Below are positions 39,637-48,233 of a stretch of 64,000 bases of DNA, one piece after another. The stretch spans positions 6,399 to 70,398 of the forward strand of contig CAKULK010000012.1 of NCBI GenBank assembly GCA_934667275.1, written 5' to 3'. The stretch's first letter is position 1. Each line of letters opens with the position of its first letter. This DNA is from an uncultured Bacteroidales bacterium (GTDB taxonomy: Bacteria; Bacteroidota; Bacteroidia; Bacteroidales; Paludibacteraceae). Below the pieces are notes generated by a model that did not search any database, was not told the DNA's origin, and saw only the letters and a list, made by a program, of their open reading frames with translations. A program made the position numbers and the translations under genes.

Positions 39637-41655
39637 ATGAACAAGTTATATAGTATTTCTCGTTCGTTTCGTTTCCGCCGTTTCTCGCGCAAAGCGTATG
39701 CGGCTTTTGCTTCAATGCACCGCCATGTGACCATCGGTCGCGTGGGGCGTAGCATTTGCGACTTGGAGATGCTCAAGTCGGGCAAGGCTGTGGCGCTGTG
39801 TGCGGCATTCATCTGCGGCGTATCGGCAAGTGCCGGGGAGACTCTCTCTCCCGACGAAACGGAAGTGGCAAACCGGATTGCCTTGGAGCAACTGGACGTA
39901 GTTGCCACAACGTCGCGCCTCGCCTCTTCGGCGGTGCGACAAGTCACTGTCTTTTCCCGCGACGACATTCGTCAGTTGCCCGTCAGCACGCTGGCGGAGG
40001 TGCTGCAGCGCTTGCCCGGGGTCGATGTGCGCCAGCGCGGTGCCACGGGCGTGCAAGCCGACATCGCCCTCAATGGCTGCACGGCTGACCAGACGCTCAT
40101 TTTCCTCAACGGCGTCAATGTCACTGACCCGCAGACGGGGCACTACTCCATGGACCTGCCCGTCGAACCGCAGGACATCGAGCGCATCGAGGTGTACAAC
40201 GCCACGCCGCAGGGCTTGGGCGCGTATGCCGGTGTCATCAACATCGTCACGCGGCAGGCGCGCGATACTGCCTGTGAGGTCGAAGCCTCACTCGCGGCAG
40301 GCGAATACGGGCTCTTCAATCCCCGCCTTGCCTACCGTGACGCCCGCGAAAACCTGCATTGGGAAACCAACGTAAGTTACAATCAGTCAACGGGTTTCGC
40401 CTCCAACACCGACTATCGTATCGCCAATGCTTTCGCCCATCTTACGACAGGCGGCTTCGAGGTGCAGGCTGGCGCGCAGTACAAGGACGCGGGTGCCAAT
40501 GCTTTCTATGCCCTCTCCTATCCCGACCAGTTCGATGCCACCCGCATGGCGTTTGCCTCGGCGGCATACCACGGGAGGTTGGCAGAGCGGTGGACGATGG
40601 ATGCCTCGGCGCTCTATCGTGCTCATTATGACCGCTTTGAGTTGTTCCGCGAGGGCACCGATACGCCTGCTTGGTACACGGGGCACAACCGCCATTGGAC
40701 GCACACCGCCGATGCCGATGCCAAGGTCTCGTTTATGGAGACGTGGGGTACCACCTCCGTGGGGCTCACCCTGCGCGATGCCTACATCACCTCCAACACG
40801 CTCGGCGAGCATAACCGCCTGACTGTCAACTACTACCTCCAGCAGACCGCCCATTGGAGCAAGGTCTCCCTCTCGGCACTCGTTGGTGGAACCTACAACA
40901 CGGCTTTCCGTGCCGACTGGTCCTACAGCCTCGACCTCTCCTATCGCCCAGTGCACGGGCTCTCGCTCTATCTCAATACGGCCCGCGCCCTGCGCCTGCC
41001 CACCTTCACCGACCTCTACTACCATTCGGCAACCCAACTTGGCAACGACAGCCTGCGTGCCGAGCATGCCTACAAGGTCGAACTCGGGACGCAGTACCAA
41101 AAGCAGTGGACGAATATACGTCTCGACGCGAACCTCAAGGGCTATTACCGTTATGCCACCGATGTCATCGATTGGGTCAAACGACCCGATGAAACGCAGT
41201 GGTTGTCACGCAATTACGCCCACCTTCAGACATGGGGCTGCAATGCCACCATAGGCATCACGGCACGCCAACCGCTGGGGCATTTTCTCCGTCAGGCGCG
41301 CCTCAGTTATGCTTATTGCGGCACCACCAAACAGGAGACCGACTATCTCAGCAAGTACGCCCTCGACTATCTCCAACACCGCCTCTCGCTCACCATCGAG
41401 CACACCATCTACCGCGGTTTGGGTGCGTCATGGCAACTCACTTACCAGCAGCGCAATGGCTCCTATGCCGACCGCGATGGGGTAGTGCAGACCTATCGGC
41501 CTGTATTTCTGTTGGATGGCAGCATTTTCTACGACGCACCCAAGTGGAAGGCGTCTTTGGAGTGCACCAACATGACCAACCAGACCTACTACGACTACGG
41601 AGGCATTCTCCAGCCCACCCATTGGCTCCGTGCGAAATTGGAAGTTCGGTTATAG
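39637..41655 (+). CDS. TonB-dependent outer-membrane receptor, BtuB-like
   Basis: The 672-residue product has an unusual N-terminus: a basic aromatic stretch (FRFRRFSRKAYAAFASMHRH then VTIGRV) before the hydrophobic signal (AVALCAAFICGVSASA). A similar extension is known in Bacteroidales BtuB-type receptors. A TonB-box-like LDVVATTSR, the plug domain (VSTLAEVLQRLPGVDVRQRG, NGVNVTDPQTG, GVINIVT) and a 22-strand barrel follow. BtuB homologues import corrinoids, but no cobalamin riboswitch precedes this gene and it follows a GNAT, so the ligand is open. The coding sequence is clearly more GC-rich than its neighbours. Confidence 0.9.
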   Translation: MNKLYSISRSFRFRRFSRKAYAAFASMHRHVTIGRVGRSICDLEMLKSGKAVALCAAFICGVSASAGETLSPDETEVANRIALEQLDVVATTSRLASSAVRQVTVFSRDDIRQLPVSTLAEVLQRLPGVDVRQRGATGVQADIALNGCTADQTLIFLNGVNVTDPQTGHYSMDLPVEPQDIERIEVYNATPQGLGAYAGVINIVTRQARDTACEVEASLAAGEYGLFNPRLAYRDARENLHWETNVSYNQSTGFASNTDYRIANAFAHLTTGGFEVQAGAQYKDAGANAFYALSYPDQFDATRMAFASAAYHGRLAERWTMDASALYRAHYDRFELFREGTDTPAWYTGHNRHWTHTADADAKVSFMETWGTTSVGLTLRDAYITSNTLGEHNRLTVNYYLQQTAHWSKVSLSALVGGTYNTAFRADWSYSLDLSYRPVHGLSLYLNTARALRLPTFTDLYYHSATQLGNDSLRAEHAYKVELGTQYQKQWTNIRLDANLKGYYRYATDVIDWVKRPDETQWLSRNYAHLQTWGCNATIGITARQPLGHFLRQARLSYAYCGTTKQETDYLSKYALDYLQHRLSLTIEHTIYRGLGASWQLTYQQRNGSYADRDGVVQTYRPVFLLDGSIFYDAPKWKASLECTNMTNQTYYDYGGILQPTHWLRAKLEVRL

Positions 41656-41683
41656 TGAGATATTTCTATAAATTAACGTAATG

Positions 41684-41716
41684 GGCTGTCTAATAGATTC
41701 TTAGACAGCCTTTTTT
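41684..41716 (+). terminator. Terminator of the GNAT-receptor operon
   Basis: GGCTGTCTAA (41684-41693) pairs with TTAGACAGCC (41701-41710) and is followed by six T. Confidence 0.9.
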
Positions 41717-41781
41717 ATAAATTCTTCCGAAACCTTTGCTCACAAACTCCTCTTTCTCAAAGTGGTTTTTCATGGCACCAA

Positions 41782-41813
41782 TTTGCATATCTCGCAAATA
41801 AATAGTAACTTTG
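41782..41813 (+). promoter_or_regulatory. Promoter of the CWC protein gene
   Basis: TTTG (41782-41785), 20 bases and TAACTTTG (41806-41813). Confidence 0.8.
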
Positions 41814-41839
41814 CCATCAGTTTGTTAAACAATAATTTT

Positions 41840-42028
41840 ATGCCTGTTTTGAAACATTGTCCTCGTTGTGGGGCGGAGTTTTCGTGCAATGCAGAAGATA
41901 AATGGCATTGCCAGTGCGCTCAAGTCAAGTTAAATGCGGCTGCGTATGCGTTTTTGGCGTCCAATTACAATGACTGTTTGTGCAAAAAATGTCTGCAAGA
42001 ATTGGCACATCAGTATGCTGATTCTTAA
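41840..42028 (+). CDS. Cysteine-rich CWC family small protein
   Basis: The 62-residue product from ATG 41840 (MPVLKHCPRCGAEFSCNAED) has the CPRCG..F.C......CxC pattern (C-x2-C, C, CQC) and a second pair CLCKKC, as in the cysteine-rich CWC family, probably a metal-binding protein. The promoter at 41782-41813 rules out the longer frame starting at 41762. The superoxide dismutase gene follows after 88 bases. The function of the family is unknown. Confidence 0.8.
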   Translation: MPVLKHCPRCGAEFSCNAEDKWHCQCAQVKLNAAAYAFLASNYNDCLCKKCLQELAHQYADS

Positions 42029-42116
42029 ATAAATTAATGGATTAGGGCATATTGGCATATTTTTTGTGGCAATTTTATTACGGTGCATGTGGCACCGTAG
42101 TTAAACCAAATGCCTT

Positions 42117-42719
42117 ATGATGAAGCACCAGTTTCAGTTACCCGAACTTGGGTACGAGTTCTCCGATTTGGTCCCTATGATGGGACCCGAAACGCTCTCC
42201 TGCCACTACGGCAAGCATTTTCGCGCCTATGTGGATAATCTCAACAATCTTGTCAATGGGTCTGAATTTGAGGGACTTACGCTCTTGGATATGGTGCGTA
42301 AAGCCCCCGATGGTCCTATCGCCAACAATGCAGGTCAAGTCCTTAACCATCAGTTGTTTTTCGAGCAGTTTCGCCCCACAGAAGAGGCCAAGGAACCCTC
42401 TGGAGAGTTGCTTTTTCTGATAGAGCAGTCTTTTGGATCGTTTGACACCATGCGCGAACAGTTGGACAAAGCGGCACTGACTCTCTTTGGCTCGGGATGG
42501 GCTTTCTTGGCGATGGACAATGATGCCCGTCTTCACATCTTGGCTTTGCCCAATGCTGACAATCCGTTGCGTTATGGTATGCGTCCGATTCTTGCTTTTG
42601 ATGTTTGGGAACACGCCTATTATCTTGATTATCAGAATAAAAGAGCCGATTATATTAAAAATCTGTGGCTTATTCTCAATTGGCATATCATCTCTGCTCG
42701 TCTCAATCAGGAGGAGTAG
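42117..42719 (+). CDS. sodB: Superoxide dismutase (Fe/Mn type)
   Basis: The 200-residue product (start at 42117 or at the adjacent ATG 42120) shows the Fe/Mn-SOD signature. Metal ligands are His in SCHYGKHFRAYVDNLN, His in VLNHQLFFEQF, and Asp and His in LAFDVWEHAYYLDYQNKRAD. It dismutates superoxide in the cytoplasm. The metal cannot be fixed from sequence, though Bacteroidales enzymes are often cambialistic. A strong terminator follows. Confidence 0.95.
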   Translation: MMKHQFQLPELGYEFSDLVPMMGPETLSCHYGKHFRAYVDNLNNLVNGSEFEGLTLLDMVRKAPDGPIANNAGQVLNHQLFFEQFRPTEEAKEPSGELLFLIEQSFGSFDTMREQLDKAALTLFGSGWAFLAMDNDARLHILALPNADNPLRYGMRPILAFDVWEHAYYLDYQNKRADYIKNLWLILNWHIISARLNQEE

Positions 42720-42737
42720 GTGTCGTTAATCTTCTCG

Positions 42738-42775
42738 AGCCGCTTCCTTTCACAGAGGGAAGCGGCTTGTTTTTC
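42738..42775 (+). terminator. Terminator of sodB
   Basis: AGCCGCTTCC (42738-42747) pairs with GGAAGCGGCT (42758-42767), followed by TGTTTTTCTT. Confidence 0.88.
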
Positions 42776-42836
42776 TTAATTATGAATGACATTATTTATG
42801 TATTTTGTACACTTGATTATGAAAATGCAGATGCAA

Positions 42837-42868
42837 TTTGCGTATGTTGGAAATAAATTGTATCTTTG
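42837..42868 (+). promoter_or_regulatory. Promoter of the glycosyltransferase operon
   Basis: TTTG (42837-42840), 20 bases and TATCTTTG (42861-42868). Confidence 0.85.
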
Positions 42869-42903
42869 TCACCTGCTTTGTATGAACCGAAATACGTGTA
42901 TAC

Positions 42904-44055
42904 ATGAAGATTTTGATTTGCTCCAGCAATACCGGTGAGGGTCACAACTATTGTTCCAAGGCCATGCAAGCCGCTTTGGAGACTCGTGGTATAGATAGTG
43001 ATATTATTGATACTCTGGCACTTGCGGGGTACAAGGTCTCTAATTTTGCCACGCGTGCATATCTTTTTGCTGCCAAAAGTAACCTGTTCAAGTGGGTATA
43101 TAATTTGGGTGGAAAAGTGGACAAGATATTGGATGGTGAAAAATCTCCAATCTATTTGTTCAATGCCACTTATTCCAAGCGATTATACGATTTGATAGTG
43201 TCTGAGCATTACGATGCGGTCATTTGTCCGCATCTCTATCCTTCCGAGACACTCACTTATCTTCGTCGCCACAATATCCTCAATATCCCGTCATTTTATA
43301 TCGCCACCGACTATACGTGCATTCCTTTTGTTCCGGAAACGGAGTTGGATGGCTACATTATTCCTCACCGCGACCTGATTGAAGAGTATGTGGGCAAGCA
43401 CGTGGATGGTGATAAACTCTATCCGTTGGGCATTCCTGTCATTGAGTCCAAGTTCACCAACCGTTTTCCTCGCGCACAGGCGCGCGCGCGAATAAATAAG
43501 GAGTTCTGTCTGGGGGGGACGCCCGATAACAGTCATTGGTTTTTGATGATGGGGGGCTCTATGGGACATGGCGATATGGAAGGTATCATTCGCGAATTGT
43601 TGGCGCGTTGTGCGCCGCACGATAGAGTCGTTTGCGTTTGTGGGCGCAATAAAGATGCTTTCCGAGGGCTGTCGAAACATTTCGCACGTGAAAAACGGGT
43701 AGTGCCGGTGGCGTTCACAAATGAAATTTCGTTGCTTATGGATGCTTCGAATGTCTTGCTCACCAAACCTGGGGGCATTACCAGTACCGAAGCCTGCATC
43801 AAGAGTATCCCTATCGTGCATACTGCGCCCATTCCCGGATTGGAAGACCATAATGTGGATTTCTTTGTATCGCATGGTATGTCGTGTACTGCGCCTTCTG
43901 TGGCGGAGCAAGCCGCTTTGGCAGTACGTTTGTGTGAGGACGAGACGATGCGAAATCGTATGCTTCAAGCACAGCGCGACAATACGAATCCTCATTCGGC
44001 AGATGATGTCATTTCGTTGGTTATCAGTGCGATAGAACAACGCAATGAGCGGTAG
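42904..44055 (+). CDS. MGDG-synthase/UgtP-like glycosyltransferase (GT28 type)
   Basis: The 383-residue product begins MKILICSSNTGEGHNYCSKA, the GxGH acceptor-side loop of the MGDG synthase/UgtP group. The GT-B C-terminal domain shows MMGGSMGHGDMEGIIRELLA, VVCVCGRNKD and the donor-binding LLTKPGGITSTEACIKSIPI. Such enzymes glycosylate diacylglycerol or related lipids at the inner membrane. It is first in a three-gene operon with a secreted esterase and a PCMD protein (6- and 9-base gaps). The actual acceptor is not evident. Confidence 0.87.
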   Translation: MKILICSSNTGEGHNYCSKAMQAALETRGIDSDIIDTLALAGYKVSNFATRAYLFAAKSNLFKWVYNLGGKVDKILDGEKSPIYLFNATYSKRLYDLIVSEHYDAVICPHLYPSETLTYLRRHNILNIPSFYIATDYTCIPFVPETELDGYIIPHRDLIEEYVGKHVDGDKLYPLGIPVIESKFTNRFPRAQARARINKEFCLGGTPDNSHWFLMMGGSMGHGDMEGIIRELLARCAPHDRVVCVCGRNKDAFRGLSKHFAREKRVVPVAFTNEISLLMDASNVLLTKPGGITSTEACIKSIPIVHTAPIPGLEDHNVDFFVSHGMSCTAPSVAEQAALAVRLCEDETMRNRMLQAQRDNTNPHSADDVISLVISAIEQRNER

Positions 44056-44061
44056 TGGGCT

Positions 44062-45225
44062 ATGCGAAAATGTGTAATTTTTGGGTGTTTGCTACTCATT
44101 GGCGAGTTCGTTTTTGCCCAATTGGATAGCCTTCGTATCTCCTATAGTTGGAATGAAGACAGCACCATCACTTTCACATATCTTGATTCCACAGCCCGGA
44201 AAGTGGTGCTGATTGGCAATTGTATGTTGCCAAAAGAGGACTTGAGTTTTGCGGGGAGGCAGATGCGTCGTACCATGCACGAAACACGCCCCGGAGTGTG
44301 GGAATGTAGCACGCTGCGACGCCTTACCCCCGAGTTGTACACCTATCAAATCATTGTGGATGGGCATCGTCAGACCGACCCGCTGAATCCCGATTCTATT
44401 TGGGTGCGCAATCAACGAAAAAGTGTGCTTTTGGTGGACGGTGACGAGCAAACCAACCTCTACAAACCTGCCGTGCAACAGGGGAAAGTAGAGTCCGTTA
44501 TTTTCATTGCCGAAGATGGCGTACGCTTTCGTATGATGGTGTATTTGCCTCACAACTACCAAGATACACTCGTTTATCCGGTGCTTTATCTTTTTCATGG
44601 CATCAATGGTGATCAACGCAATTGGTTGGAGCAGGGACGTGTTGGAAATATATTGGATAATCTGATACAACGTGGTGAAATTCAACCTGTTATAGCAGTT
44701 ATGCCGCGCTGTTTGTTGTCCGAGCCTAAGCACCTTGACCATGTGGAATCCACTAATGTCTTCAACTATGGCGAGATTCTCAAAGGGCGTTTTGAGCGGC
44801 GTTTCCCTGACATCGAACGCTATATTTCTGCTCACTACTCTGTCCGGCAGCGCGACAATGCTATTGCTGGACTCTCGTGTGGGGCGCGTCAGGCGGCGAA
44901 TATCGTCAATCTGGAACCTGGGATATATAGTCATGTAGGGATGTTCTCGCCTGTTGTTTCATGCAAGCAACAGCCTGCTGTTCAAAAAGATACAACGCTC
45001 TATTCTAAGTATTGGGTTGGTGGTGGTTCCAACGATTGGATGTTTCTCGCTGATGCCCGTTCTTATGCGCGCCGTTTGGAAAAGAAGGGGATTGACCATG
45101 TCTATATGGAAATCAAAGGAGGTCACACTTTTGCCAATTGGAGGGTGTTTGTCACTTGTTTCCTGCGATGGGCGTTTGGTATTGTAACGGACACAGAACC
45201 AGTGGAATATAACGAAGAATTATAA
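44062..45225 (+). CDS. Secreted CE1/esterase D-like protein with N-terminal Ig-like domain
   Basis: The 387-residue product has a signal peptide (MRKCVIFGCLLLIGEFVFAQ). An E-set/CBM48-like domain (~25-125: ARKVVLIGNC ... RLTPELYTYQIIVDGHRQTD) follows, then an alpha/beta-hydrolase domain with YPVLYLFHGINGDQRNWLEQ. The nucleophile motif is IAGLSCGARQAAN (G-L-S-C-G) and the catalytic His lies in IKGGHTFANWR. This is the architecture of Bacteroidetes feruloyl/acetyl-xylan esterase-like proteins. The substrate is unknown. It lies between the glycosyltransferase and the PCMD gene in one operon. Confidence 0.87.
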   Translation: MRKCVIFGCLLLIGEFVFAQLDSLRISYSWNEDSTITFTYLDSTARKVVLIGNCMLPKEDLSFAGRQMRRTMHETRPGVWECSTLRRLTPELYTYQIIVDGHRQTDPLNPDSIWVRNQRKSVLLVDGDEQTNLYKPAVQQGKVESVIFIAEDGVRFRMMVYLPHNYQDTLVYPVLYLFHGINGDQRNWLEQGRVGNILDNLIQRGEIQPVIAVMPRCLLSEPKHLDHVESTNVFNYGEILKGRFERRFPDIERYISAHYSVRQRDNAIAGLSCGARQAANIVNLEPGIYSHVGMFSPVVSCKQQPAVQKDTTLYSKYWVGGGSNDWMFLADARSYARRLEKKGIDHVYMEIKGGHTFANWRVFVTCFLRWAFGIVTDTEPVEYNEEL

Positions 45226-45234
45226 ACATAAGGT

Positions 45235-46185
45235 ATGAAGAAGATAGTATTTTTATGGGCATTTGCAATGGGTGCCTTGATCGTGAATGCAACGCGAAGA
45301 GTGGAGATGTTGCCCTATGGCAATATGGATACATGGACGGTTCGCTACATCAAAGAATCAGGACTTTTGGGAGGGGCCACCAAGGTGCTACATGCCATCG
45401 GACCCAATGATACCATTCGCCAAAACTTGGCATACGAACCGGTCAAAGGCAACCCTTGGGCTTGTAGCGAAACCTATGCTAAAGTCATTGTTGAAGCGGC
45501 TGCCGGTGGGGCTGTTACTCCGGAGAAACGGGGCAATGGTTATTGCTGTCGCTTGGAGAACAAAATGACGCACGTGCGTATAGGTGACATCTACGCCATT
45601 GTCACAGGAGCCATTTTTCTTGGCAAGAAATACGAACCTGTTGGGCTTATTGGCAAATACAAACCCCACACGGTCATCAATTTCGGAGTGCCTTTCACGG
45701 GGCATCCGGTGGCTATGATGCTCGACTACAAGGCGTATATTGAAGACGCGTGGTTCATCACGTCCACCGCCAAAGACAAACCTGTCATTGTGGAAGGGGA
45801 GCATGATTGCGCCGAAATCTACATCTATTTGCAATATCGTTGGGAAGACCCCGAAACGGGCGACATCTATGCGCGTCGTGTCGGCACCGCGTGTGAGCGT
45901 GTTTGCGAGTCTATTCCGGAATGGGTTAATAATCATGAGATTCCGGTCCGTTATGGAAATATCACTACCGACCCCGATTTCAAACCCTACGAGGCCCTCA
46001 ACTACACCACTATGATGGCGCGCAACTCCAAGGGGAAGATGGTTAAGATTGACGAGGTGGGCTATAGCCTCGACGAACCCACCCACATGGTCATGATGAT
46101 TGCTTCGGGCTGTTCCGGAGCCTTCCGTGCACATGAGGGAAACATCCTTTGGGTGGACAATATCCGCCTCGTGTACGACGATTGA
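45235..46185 (+). CDS. Secreted PCMD-domain protein
   Basis: The 316-residue product has a signal peptide (MKKIVFLWAFAMGALIVNAT). A PCMD-like (putative carbohydrate metabolism) jelly roll follows, with YGNMDTWTVRYIKESGLLGG near the start, FGVPFTGHPVAMMLDYKAYI in the middle and the terminal strand AFRAHEGNILWVDNIRLVYD. The family is confined mainly to Bacteroidetes and associated with glycan use. It is last in the glycosyltransferase-esterase operon. Confidence 0.8.
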   Translation: MKKIVFLWAFAMGALIVNATRRVEMLPYGNMDTWTVRYIKESGLLGGATKVLHAIGPNDTIRQNLAYEPVKGNPWACSETYAKVIVEAAAGGAVTPEKRGNGYCCRLENKMTHVRIGDIYAIVTGAIFLGKKYEPVGLIGKYKPHTVINFGVPFTGHPVAMMLDYKAYIEDAWFITSTAKDKPVIVEGEHDCAEIYIYLQYRWEDPETGDIYARRVGTACERVCESIPEWVNNHEIPVRYGNITTDPDFKPYEALNYTTMMARNSKGKMVKIDEVGYSLDEPTHMVMMIASGCSGAFRAHEGNILWVDNIRLVYDD

Positions 46186-46213
46186 TGCTTTTACCGACTA
46201 AGATTAAAATACA

Positions 46214-46245
46214 TTTGTATATCTCGGATATTTTTAGTACCTTTG
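46214..46245 (+). promoter_or_regulatory. Promoter of the polysaccharide export locus
   Basis: TTTG (46214-46217), 20 bases and TACCTTTG (46238-46245). The leader to wlbA is ~130 bases and contains an 11-bp repeat array. Confidence 0.82.
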
Positions 46246-46313
46246 CAGGCAGAACTAATCGGTTTTTCTTTACAAAAACGCAGTGAAATTTTCGCATATT
46301 GGTAAGGGAAATC

Positions 46314-46346
46314 GTTATAGGATGGTTATAGGATAGTTATAGGATA
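46314..46346. repeat. 11-bp phased repeats in the wlbA leader
   Basis: GTTATAGGATG, GTTATAGGATA, GTTATAGGATA in tandem. The array lies inside the predicted transcribed leader. Confidence 0.88.
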
Positions 46347-46384
46347 GAGGGTGGTTCTTGCTGATAATGTAATTTAATCTTGAT

Positions 46385-47380
46385 ATGGAACAGAATACGA
46401 AAGCACTCAATTTTGCCTTGATAGGGGCGGCGGGGTATATTGCACCGCGGCATATCAAAGCGATTGCTGACACAGGCAACAACTTGATGGTTGCCTACGA
46501 CAAATTTGATTCGGTCGGACGTCTTGATTCCAGTTTCCCCGACTGCTCGTTTTTTACTGAGAATGAGCAGTTTGACCGTTTCTGTTCCAAACAGATGCGC
46601 ACGGATAATCCCCTTTCTTGGGTGTCTATCTGCACGCCCAATTACACTCACGATGCTTTCATTCGATATGGCTTGCGCCTTGGGTGCAATGTCATTTGCG
46701 AGAAACCGCTGGTGCTCAATCCCTACAATATTGACAATCTTGTTGAATTGGAGCAAGAACTTGGGCATCAGGCATATACGATTCTCCAACTGCGCCTGCA
46801 TGAGAAAATTGCGGCCCTCAAAAAGAAAGTGGAGGAGGGGCCGGAAGACAAGATTTATGATGTGGACCTCACCTACATCACCAGCCGCGGCAAGTGGTAC
46901 TATAGTTCATGGAAGGGCGATGTACACAAATCGGGTGGTATTGCCACTAATATCGGTGTGCATTTCTACGACATGTTGCAGTGGATATTTGGTCCCGTGC
47001 AGAAGAATATCGTCCATGTGATGTCTTTCGATCGTGTGGCGGGATACCTCGAACTCAAGCGTGCACGTGTACGCTATTTCTTGAGTATCAACGCACAATG
47101 TCTTCCTGAAAATGCAGTGCAGGGTGAGAAACGCACCTATCGCACCCTCAGTATTGACGGCGAAGAGTTTGAGTTCAGCCAGGGGTTCACCGAGTTGCAC
47201 ACCGAGAGTTACAAGCGTATTCTTGCTGGGCAGGGTTTCCGTATTTTAGAGGCGCGTCCTTGTATTGAGATTGTGAGCGAGATACGTCATGCCGAACCGA
47301 TTGGCTTGGTTGGCGACTATCACCCGTTGGCTAAACTCCCGTTGGCGCGTCATCCGTTTGGCTGGGACGAAAAGAGATAA
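46385..47380 (+). CDS. wlbA: UDP-2-acetamido-2-deoxyglucuronate 3-dehydrogenase (WlbA/WbpB)
   Basis: The 331-residue product has a Rossmann start (FALIGAAGYIAPRHIKAIAD), the Gfo/Idh/MocA motif VICEKPLVLNPYNIDNLVEL, and the WlbA/WbpB-specific runs LQLRLHEKIAALKKKV, YITSRGKWYYSSWKGD and SGGIATNIGVHFYDMLQWIF. The enzyme oxidises C3 of UDP-GlcNAcA on the way to UDP-2,3-diacetamido sugars for O-antigen or capsule. Partner genes of that pathway (aminotransferase, acetyltransferase) do not follow; two export lipoproteins and a Wzc kinase do. Confidence 0.88.
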   Translation: MEQNTKALNFALIGAAGYIAPRHIKAIADTGNNLMVAYDKFDSVGRLDSSFPDCSFFTENEQFDRFCSKQMRTDNPLSWVSICTPNYTHDAFIRYGLRLGCNVICEKPLVLNPYNIDNLVELEQELGHQAYTILQLRLHEKIAALKKKVEEGPEDKIYDVDLTYITSRGKWYYSSWKGDVHKSGGIATNIGVHFYDMLQWIFGPVQKNIVHVMSFDRVAGYLELKRARVRYFLSINAQCLPENAVQGEKRTYRTLSIDGEEFEFSQGFTELHTESYKRILAGQGFRILEARPCIEIVSEIRHAEPIGLVGDYHPLAKLPLARHPFGWDEKR

Positions 47381-47389
47381 TATCTTGTT

Positions 47390-48226
47390 ATGCAATTGAA
47401 ACACAGCATATTGTGCATTATTTGTGCCTTCATCTGTGCCTCGTGTGTCACGAGCGGAAAGGTTAATCTTATGCAGGAGTCGGGCAAACATGGGATTCCT
47501 CACTATGCCGACACTTTGTCTTACGAGGATTACGAAATTCGGACGGGCGACCGCTTGTATGTCTATGTCTATTCTGTGGATGAGAGAGTGGGGCGTATGT
47601 TCAATCCGGGGGGAAATGTCAATAGTGCGCAGATGAGACAGCAGGGCAGCATCAATGGTTCTTACGATTTGTACACGTATTTGGTACTCGACGATGGCAC
47701 CATTGATTTCCCGATGTTGGGGCATGTTGAGGTGCGCGGAAAGACTACACGTGAAGTGAAACGCCTGTTGGAGAGCGAGTTAAGTTCGTTCATCAAGAGT
47801 TATGGCGACTACCAAATGATATCGGTTGAGGTCAATATCGTGCGCCGTACTTTCAGTGTGATTAGTGATCGTGGTAGTGGTGTTTTCTCTATTCAGAAAG
47901 AAAAAGTAAATATCTTCGAGGCTTTGGCGATGGCGGGTGACATTGGTGATTTTGGCGACAGAAGCAAGGTGCGTATTGTGCGCGAGAAAGAGGGCAAGAC
48001 ATCGGTGATGATGTTTGATGTGCGCTCCAAAGACATCATCAATTCCGAGTACTACTACATCGAGCCTAACGATGTGATTTACATACAGAAAATAAAAGGG
48101 CAGAGTTTTGGTATCAACTCCGTTACCACCACTATCAGCGTTGTTGCCACCACTTTGGCGTTTGGCGGTTTTGTGTACGGATTGGTAGTGCGTATCATGA
48201 ATTCGGTGGATAATCACAAGAAATGA
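47390..48226 (+). CDS. Polysaccharide export lipoprotein (Wza-like), copy 1
   Basis: The 278-residue product has a lipobox (FICASCVTSG). The polysaccharide-export domain starts YEDYEIRTGDRLYVYVYSVD, followed by SLBB-like segments (FSVISDRGSGVFSIQKEKVN then IFEALAMAGDIGDFGDRSKV). A C-terminal hydrophobic stretch (TTTISVVATTLAFGGFVYGL) ends in a basic tail. It is expected to form the outer-membrane export channel for capsule or exopolysaccharide together with the Wzc-type protein. It lies 7 bases before a second paralogue. Confidence 0.88.
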   Translation: MQLKHSILCIICAFICASCVTSGKVNLMQESGKHGIPHYADTLSYEDYEIRTGDRLYVYVYSVDERVGRMFNPGGNVNSAQMRQQGSINGSYDLYTYLVLDDGTIDFPMLGHVEVRGKTTREVKRLLESELSSFIKSYGDYQMISVEVNIVRRTFSVISDRGSGVFSIQKEKVNIFEALAMAGDIGDFGDRSKVRIVREKEGKTSVMMFDVRSKDIINSEYYYIEPNDVIYIQKIKGQSFGINSVTTTISVVATTLAFGGFVYGLVVRIMNSVDNHKK

Positions 48227-48233
48227 GAGGGCT

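Noticed and set aside
39500..39640. Cobalamin riboswitch expected before a BtuB-like receptor
   Set aside because: The receptor starts 2 bases after the GNAT stop and no B12-box-like sequence was seen upstream.
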